DNA of 10,840 nucleotides from Clostridia bacterium (lineage in GTDB: Bacteria > Bacillota > Clostridia > TANB77 > CAG-508). A program made the translations under genes and the position numbers. The stretch covers positions 1-10,840 of the forward strand of contig CAAGEF010000274.1 of NCBI GenBank assembly GCA_900768805.1, written 5' to 3'. The notes under the pieces were generated by a model that saw only the letters and a list, made by a program, of their open reading frames with translations, searched no databases and was not told where the DNA came from. Within the stretch, counting starts at the first letter, position 1. Every line of letters begins with the position of its first letter. This document shows positions 6,908-10,840 of the stretch, piece by piece.

Positions 6908-7882
6908 ATGAGTAGAAAAAAGAATTCAAAAAAATCTAAGAAAACTATTACAGAATTTGTTGTTTTTATAATAGTCGTATGTATATGTGGAGTTTGTAAT
7001 AGTTTAGGAATTATTCAATTAGATGATATGAATTCTTTTTTCTATTCGAATGTATCAAATTTAGAAAATACAAATTCGATTAATAAAGATAGAATTGAAA
7101 TTGAAACAACTGATATAAAAGCAGATAAATTACAAATATATTATATAGATGTTGGTCAAGCTGATTCTGCGCTTCTTATTAGTAATAATGAAGCAATGTT
7201 AATTGATGCTGGAAATAATGATGATGGAAAACTTTTGGTTGAGTTTATAAAATCATTAGGTATTACTAAATTAAACTATGTTATTGGTACACATGCACAT
7301 GAAGATCATATTGGTGGATTAGATGATATTATTGATAGTTTTGAGATTGAAAATGTATTATTATCACCAGTAACATCAAATACAAAAACATATGAAAGTA
7401 TTTTAGATTCAATAGAAGAAAAGAATTTACAAATTACTGTTCCAGAAATTGGAGATGAATTTAAAGTAGGGAATACCAGTTCTACAGTAATGTCTGTTAG
7501 TGAAGATGAAAGTGAATGTAATAATTCTTCAATTGTTGTAAGAACAGAATTTTATAATAATAGTTTCCTTTTTATGGCTGATTTAGAATCAAATTATGAG
7601 AAAAAGATAACATGGCCAGAAACAACTGTTGTGAAAATTGGTCATCATGGTGCAGAAACCAGTAGTTCTAATTATTTTTTAAGTCAAGCAAAACCTAGAT
7701 ATTCTATAATATCTGTGGGAGAAAAAAATTCATATAATCATCCATCAAGTATTACATTAAATAGATTGAAAAATATAAATTCAGAAGTTTATAGAACAGA
7801 CGAAAAGGGAACTATTTTATTAGTATCTGATGGAAATAATGTTAATTTTGAGTTTTTAAATACTAATACAAATTCGAAATAG
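6908..7882 (+). CDS. Membrane-anchored ComEC-type metallo-beta-lactamase-fold hydrolase
   Basis: The 324-residue protein has a Lys-rich start (1-13), one membrane helix (about 15-36) that should place the rest outside the cell, a 35-residue linker, and a metallo-beta-lactamase fold from about 75. The metal-binding set is complete: H129-A-H131-E-D133-H134, D225 in MADLES and H247 in GHHGAETSSS. The NSYNHPS segment (H278) and the DVGQADS opening (81-87) are typical of the C-terminal domain of the competence protein ComEC, where the fold is thought to act as a nuclease. Here the domain stands alone without the ComEC channel. Stand-alone versions are widespread in Bacillota and mostly uncharacterised; a nuclease or phosphodiesterase is the best guess, not proven. 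The start is supported by AGAGAGGA 7 bases upstream. It is co-transcribed with dapL and with the coiled-coil gene 12 bases downstream. Confidence 0.87.
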   Translation: MSRKKNSKKSKKTITEFVVFIIVVCICGVCNSLGIIQLDDMNSFFYSNVSNLENTNSINKDRIEIETTDIKADKLQIYYIDVGQADSALLISNNEAMLIDAGNNDDGKLLVEFIKSLGITKLNYVIGTHAHEDHIGGLDDIIDSFEIENVLLSPVTSNTKTYESILDSIEEKNLQITVPEIGDEFKVGNTSSTVMSVSEDESECNNSSIVVRTEFYNNSFLFMADLESNYEKKITWPETTVVKIGHHGAETSSSNYFLSQAKPRYSIISVGEKNSYNHPSSITLNRLKNINSEVYRTDEKGTILLVSDGNNVNFEFLNTNTNSK

Positions 7883-7894
7883 GTTGGAGGTTTT

Positions 7895-8704
7895 ATGGAT
7901 TTAGAGATGTATTTGGATCCAGATTATGCTAAGTTGATAATAGAAACGAATAAATTAAAAACGGAAGTTGCTGAGAAAATCGCTGAAAGAGATTGGTTAT
8001 CTACATATGTTTTCCCTGAAATTAAAAATAGCTATATTTTAAAATTGGGAATTAGTGAAGCAGAAGTGTTTTTTGCAAGATTAAATTTGGATAAGTTAAA
8101 AAGAAAAATTGCTTTATATGAAGAGACTTTGAAGTATGAAACGGAAATTGATGATAAAAAAATAGATAAAATAATAGAAAAAGAATTTAAAAAAGAAAAT
8201 CATGAATATACTTTAATGAAAGAAAATATAAAAAAAGCATTAGAAGCTACAAGAAAAGAAAAAATAGATGAAAATCTTTTAAAAAATATGAACGAATTAT
8301 ATAAAGAGCTTGTAAAAAAACTTTGCCCATTAATAAATTTAAAGAATACAAGATTAGAAAACGAGTTATATGATATTTTAGATAAAGCATATAAAAATTG
8401 TGACTTTACTAAAATGTTGGGAGTAAGATTATTATGTATTAAAAATAATATAAATGCAGAATTAGAAATAGACGATATGGATAAGATGCTTAATTTGAAA
8501 AATATTTATTCTAAGCTATTGGATGAAAATAAATGTATAATTTTAAATATTCGTTCATCTGAAATGTTTTCTAATAAAGTTATTTTAGAAAATGAAAATT
8601 TAATTAGAAGAAAAAAAGATGAGATAAAAAAACAAATAGATTCTATAAATGAAGAATATATGAAAGAATTAAAAGAATTAGATAAATTAAAGAAAAAAAA
8701 GTAA
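7895..8704 (+). CDS. Coiled-coil protein with a degenerate J-like domain
   Basis: The 269-residue soluble protein has no signal peptide or membrane segment. It is mostly Lys/Glu-rich helix: a first helical region with likely coiled coil (about 10-120), a middle block (131-170) and a C-terminal coiled coil (about 232-269). The middle block, with LYKELVKKL followed by CPLINL and, 20 residues on, DKAYKNCD, follows the pattern of helices II and III of a DnaJ J-domain (YRKLVKKLHPD ... AYxxGD). I recall this pattern from uncharacterised clostridial J-domain proteins of the same overall plan. Here the HPD tripeptide needed to stimulate DnaK is C144-P-L146. If the relationship is right, the protein cannot act as a normal co-chaperone. 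The start has TTGGAGG 4 bases upstream, and the gene begins 12 bases after the previous stop. Function is unknown; the family assignment is inference from pattern memory. Confidence 0.82.
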   Translation: MDLEMYLDPDYAKLIIETNKLKTEVAEKIAERDWLSTYVFPEIKNSYILKLGISEAEVFFARLNLDKLKRKIALYEETLKYETEIDDKKIDKIIEKEFKKENHEYTLMKENIKKALEATRKEKIDENLLKNMNELYKELVKKLCPLINLKNTRLENELYDILDKAYKNCDFTKMLGVRLLCIKNNINAELEIDDMDKMLNLKNIYSKLLDENKCIILNIRSSEMFSNKVILENENLIRRKKDEIKKQIDSINEEYMKELKELDKLKKKK

Positions 8705-8742
8705 TTTGGAAAAAATTGTTATTTAAATATATAAAAAATATA

Positions 8743-8771
8743 TTGAAGTTGAAAAATATAAATGTTATAAT
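8743..8771 (+). promoter_or_regulatory. Promoter of the sortase gene
   Basis: TTGAAG (8743-8748), a 17-base spacer and a perfect TATAAT (8766-8771) preceded by TGT form an extended -10 promoter. It lies in the 120-base gap after the coiled-coil gene, with a predicted leader of about 45 bases. No convincing terminator precedes it, so read-through from the dapL operon remains possible. Confidence 0.72.
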
Positions 8772-8795
8772 TGAAATGTATTATGTAAAAGCAAT

Positions 8796-8807
8796 ATTTT
8801 GCAAAAT
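8796..8807 (+). promoter_or_regulatory. 12-bp perfect palindrome in the sortase leader
   Basis: ATTTTGCAAAAT is a perfect palindrome located between the predicted transcription start and the AAAGGAG ribosome site (8813-8819). Its position would suit an operator, but palindromes of this size are common in such AT-rich DNA and no regulator is encoded nearby. Confidence 0.25.
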
Positions 8808-8824
8808 TTAAGAAAGGAGATAAT

Positions 8825-9580
8825 ATGAATCAAATTTTAATTTCTGAAAAATTATATGTTACCCCAGAACTTAAAAGAAAAAAGAAAATGTATAAATTAG
8901 ATTTTTTCATTTCTATCTTTTTAGTATGCATATTATTTTCTTATTACATTTATGCAGAATATAATAAAAATAAAAGTGAAGCTGAATCTCAAGAAATTTT
9001 ATCAGGATTGACTTTTGCCGAAAATTTAGCTGATGATACTACTATTACTTTTGAAGAAAATGCTATTGTTGTTATTTTGAATTCTGAAGATCCATATGAG
9101 GTAATAGTTGAAGAACCACCAGAACCAGAGTTAGAAGTAACAGATGAATTGATTGAAAGAAATACTTCGGTATCTCCAAGTGGGCAGGAATATTACACAA
9201 TTGCTACAATAAATATTCCTTCAATAAATTGCTATTATCCAATTCTTAATTTGACAACAGATGAACTTTTAAAAATTTCACCATGTTATTTTTGGGGTGC
9301 AAAACCTAATGAAGTTGGTAATTTTTGTATAGTAGGTCATAATTATAGAAGTAATAAATTCTTTAGTAAAGTTCCAACACTAGAAAATGGAGATATAATA
9401 GAAATAAAAGATTTAACTGGAAAAACTGTAAAATATGCAGTTTATGATAAATATATAGTAGACCCAGAAGATGTTTCATGTACATCACAATTAACAGATG
9501 GGAAAACTGAAATCACAGTAATTACTTGTACGAATGATAGTAAAAAAAGAGTAGTTGTAAAGGCTAGTGCTATAGAATAA
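8825..9580 (+). CDS. Membrane-anchored sortase (class B/D-like transpeptidase)
   Basis: Sortases cut a C-terminal sorting signal of secreted proteins and join the product to the peptidoglycan cross-bridge or to another pilin. The 251-residue protein has a basic N-terminus, one membrane helix (about 26-44), an acidic and Pro-containing linker (50-120, with EEPPEPELE near 97) and the sortase barrel from about 122. The catalytic set is complete: H172 in VGHNYRS, C235 in VITCTND and R242 in KKRVVV. No class-specific lid or long insertion is obvious, so I do not fix the class; a housekeeping-type class D or related enzyme is plausible. The ATG has AAAGGAG 5 bases upstream. The gene has its own promoter and terminator. 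None of the other proteins in the window carries an LPxTG-like sorting signal, so its substrates are encoded elsewhere. Confidence 0.92.
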   Translation: MNQILISEKLYVTPELKRKKKMYKLDFFISIFLVCILFSYYIYAEYNKNKSEAESQEILSGLTFAENLADDTTITFEENAIVVILNSEDPYEVIVEEPPEPELEVTDELIERNTSVSPSGQEYYTIATINIPSINCYYPILNLTTDELLKISPCYFWGAKPNEVGNFCIVGHNYRSNKFFSKVPTLENGDIIEIKDLTGKTVKYAVYDKYIVDPEDVSCTSQLTDGKTEITVITCTNDSKKRVVVKASAIE

Positions 9581-9624
9581 AAAAAGAAATAATGCATAAA
9601 AAGCTTATTTCTTTTTATTTTTTT
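9581..9624 (+). terminator. Intrinsic terminator of the sortase gene
   Basis: AAAAAGAAATAA (9581-9592) pairs with TTATTTCTTTTT (9605-9616), a 12-bp stem that begins directly after the stop codon. A further GC/GC pairing inside and the downstream run ATTTTTTT (9617-9624) complete the signal. The remaining gap to the next gene (9625-9750) shows no ORF or strong structure. Confidence 0.85.
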
Positions 9625-9750
9625 GATAAATTTGCGAAATTAGAAAATGATAAATAACGATATAAATTCTAAATAAATTGTATTATGTTAGTTTAAATAG
9701 AAAACGGAAAGTTATAGATGATGAAGTATCATTATAAAATAAAATGCATA

Positions 9751-9779
9751 TTGACTTAAAAATTTTTATAAAATATAAT
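9751..9779 (+). promoter_or_regulatory. Strong sigma-A-type promoter of the last gene
   Basis: TTGACT (9751-9756), a 17-base spacer and TATAAT (9774-9779) are one base from full consensus. A long purine-rich ribosome site, AAAAGGAGGAAGG, follows about 20 bases later, so this transcript is probably both well transcribed and well translated. Confidence 0.85.
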
Positions 9780-9811
9780 TATATAAGAAATTTTTAAAAG
9801 GAGGAAGGAAG

Positions 9812-10735
9812 ATGGAAGAAAATTTAAATTCCGAGCCAAATTTGAATCCAGAGCCAAACAAAAAATCTAATAAAGGTATTTTTATAGTGGTTGCTCTTAT
9901 GGCTATAATTATTGTTGCCCTATTAGGATATATAATAATTAGTAATTCTAAAGAATCTAAAGAATCAGGTGCTGAAAACAATTCAACAGCTTCTTCAAAA
10001 GTCTCTGAATCTACTAAAGAAAAAGATTCAAAAGATGAAGATGATGACAAAAACACATCAAAAGATAATGACGATAAAGATAAAAATAAGAACAAAAATA
10101 CAAATGAAAATACAACAAATAGCACTTTTGGCAAAAAAGATAAAAATACAACTAATAGTAGCTTTGGCAAAAAAGACAAAGATACAACAAATACTAGTGA
10201 TGTAAGTAATAACTCAAATACAAGTTTATCAACTGATTGGAAGTCTGCAGAATTTACACTTGATGGAAAATCATATAAAGTAAATGATGACTATTTAAAA
10301 TATACAGCTAATGGTTGGACTATTGATTTAAAAGCTGCTGGATATGAAGATGGATATATCTTAAATAAAAAAGATAAAGTATCTACTACAGTAGATTTAT
10401 TAAATAGTAAATTTGATGATGCAGATATAAATGTAGGATTCATAAATTTAGGTGATTCTGCAAAAGATATTACTGAATGTCAAGTTTGGGGAATATCAGT
10501 AGATAATAAATATTCTGATACACCAGTTGATTTTACATTACCAGGTGGAATCAAAAATGGAAGTACTTTAGCAGAAATTGAAGCAGCTTATGGAAAGCCA
10601 GAAGAAGATGATATTTATAGATCAGATGATTTAGGATATACAAAATATACTTATGATAATGATTTAAAACCACAACTTAGTTTAACAGTATGGGATGATG
10701 GCGGATTGACAGAATTTGAATATAAAATTTATTAA
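9812..10735 (+). CDS. Single-pass membrane protein with charged repeat stalk and unknown extracellular domain
   Basis: The 307-residue protein has a short hydrophilic N-terminus (1-21), one membrane helix (about 22-44) and a low-complexity stalk rich in S, K, D, N and T (45-140). The stalk contains two 12-residue tandem repeats (100-111 and 112-123, pattern NTTNSxFGKKDK). A folded domain follows from about 142 to the end. That domain contains LPGGIKNGSTLAEIEAAYGKP (split by eye at 243-262), then several Tyr/Asp-rich strands ending in TEFEYKIY. The GGI..GST..E....YGKP pattern recurs in my memory of uncharacterised lipoproteins and membrane proteins of Clostridia, and loosely recalls the small BamE-like fold; I give no function. 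No lipobox or LPxTG signal is present. The stalk should hold the domain away from the membrane, across the wall. It has its own promoter and terminator. The opposite-strand and +1-frame ORFs over the stalk are shadows of its biased composition. Confidence 0.88.
   Translation: MEENLNSEPNLNPEPNKKSNKGIFIVVALMAIIIVALLGYIIISNSKESKESGAENNSTASSKVSESTKEKDSKDEDDDKNTSKDNDDKDKNKNKNTNENTTNSTFGKKDKNTTNSSFGKKDKDTTNTSDVSNNSNTSLSTDWKSAEFTLDGKSYKVNDDYLKYTANGWTIDLKAAGYEDGYILNKKDKVSTTVDLLNSKFDDADINVGFINLGDSAKDITECQVWGISVDNKYSDTPVDFTLPGGIKNGSTLAEIEAAYGKPEEDDIYRSDDLGYTKYTYDNDLKPQLSLTVWDDGGLTEFEYKIY
10109..10195 (+). repeat. 36-bp in-frame tandem repeat in the stalk
   Basis: Two copies (10109-10144 and 10145-10180) encode NTTNSTFGKKDK and NTTNSSFGKKDK, followed by a partial third copy that begins DTTNT (10181-10195). 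The copies differ at several bases, several of them silent third positions, so the duplication is not very recent, but the amino acid pattern is kept. Confidence 0.85.
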
Positions 10736-10744
10736 TAGCTTATG

Positions 10745-10774
10745 AAGGAATTAGAGAACTCTAATTCCTTTTTT
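10745..10774 (+). terminator. Intrinsic terminator of the last gene
   Basis: An 11-bp perfect stem (10745-10755 with 10760-10770) closes a GAAC loop and runs into six T (10769-10774), 9 bases after the stop codon. It is a clear rho-independent terminator. Confidence 0.92.
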
Positions 10775-10810
10775 AATGCTGAAAAATAATTTTTTAGTAG
10801 ATATAAATTA

Positions 10811-10837
10811 TGTTTTTGGGGACACGTACCAAAAACA
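10811..10837. repeat. Inverted repeat with GGGGAC core at the window edge
   Basis: TGTTTTTGG (10811-10819) and CCAAAAACA (10829-10837) form a perfect 9-bp inverted repeat around GGACACGTA. The G/C-rich core GGGGACACGTACC stands out from the A/T-rich surroundings. GGGGAC-containing palindromes are, from memory, common beside IS200-type Y1 transposase genes and REP elements, whose conserved tetranucleotide is GTAG or GGAC. Only the first part of any such element is inside the window. Confidence 0.45.
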
Positions 10838-10840
10838 GCT

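Noticed and set aside
8726..8744. AATATAT/ATATATT hairpin as terminator of the coiled-coil gene
   Set aside because: The stem is entirely A-T and no T-run follows; it is more likely background sequence upstream of the sortase promoter.
9766..10179. 137-residue minus-strand ORF over the stalk gene
   Set aside because: Its Phe/Leu/Ser-rich sequence is the reverse image of the Lys/Asp/Ser-rich stalk codons, and it runs over the strong promoter of the real gene.
9969..10205. 78-residue +1-frame ORF in the stalk
   Set aside because: It is a Lys/Ile/Gln-rich shadow caused by A-rich repeats, with no ribosome site and no folded-protein character.

Overview
The window comes from an AT-rich, low-G+C Gram-positive genome, most likely an uncultured member of class Clostridia (Bacillota). 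The grounds are the very A/T-biased codon use, strong AAGGAGG-type ribosome binding sites, TTGAAA/TATAAT promoters, a PASTA-type penicillin-binding protein, the one-step LL-diaminopimelate aminotransferase route and a sortase. All stops are TAA or TAG, and TGA is not read through in any gene, so the standard bacterial code fits. Species and sporulation status cannot be read from this stretch.

Left part (1-3500, + strand): the 3' end of a small membrane protein gene is followed 5 bases later by a class B penicillin-binding protein with two PASTA domains (SpoVD/PbpB type), then dapF. This looks like a fragment of the division and cell wall (dcw) cluster, with dapF in the place where murE usually sits. 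murE itself (3504-4994) is on the opposite strand. It converges on dapF at a shared hairpin and has its own sigma-A-type promoter and its own terminator.

Middle (5000-5660): a divergent intergenic region. A small three-helix membrane protein gene (minus strand, with terminator) and dapL (plus strand) are fired from back-to-back promoters whose -35 boxes lie only 10 bases apart. dapL starts a tight three-gene run: dapL, then a membrane-anchored ComEC-type metallo-beta-lactamase-fold protein, then a coiled-coil protein with what looks like a J-domain that has lost its HPD tripeptide.

Right part (8700-10840): two separately promoted surface-protein genes. One is a membrane-anchored sortase with an intact His/Cys/Arg active site. 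The other is a single-pass membrane protein with a charged, repeat-bearing stalk and an unrecognised extracellular domain. Both end in clear intrinsic terminators. The last 30 bases hold a perfect 9-bp inverted repeat around a GGGGAC motif, possibly the edge of a REP-like or IS200-type element.

Functionally, the window centres on the cell envelope. DapL makes LL-diaminopimelate and DapF converts it to the meso form. MurE adds the third stem-peptide residue, although two residue motifs tied to its amino acid choice are unusual here. The PBP cross-links the finished strands, and the sortase attaches proteins to the wall. I see no CRISPR array, tRNA, rRNA or riboswitch. The candidate oddities are the MurE motifs, the degenerate J-like protein, a possible RBS-sequestering hairpin before murE, and the right-edge inverted repeat. 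None amounts to a demonstrated new system.
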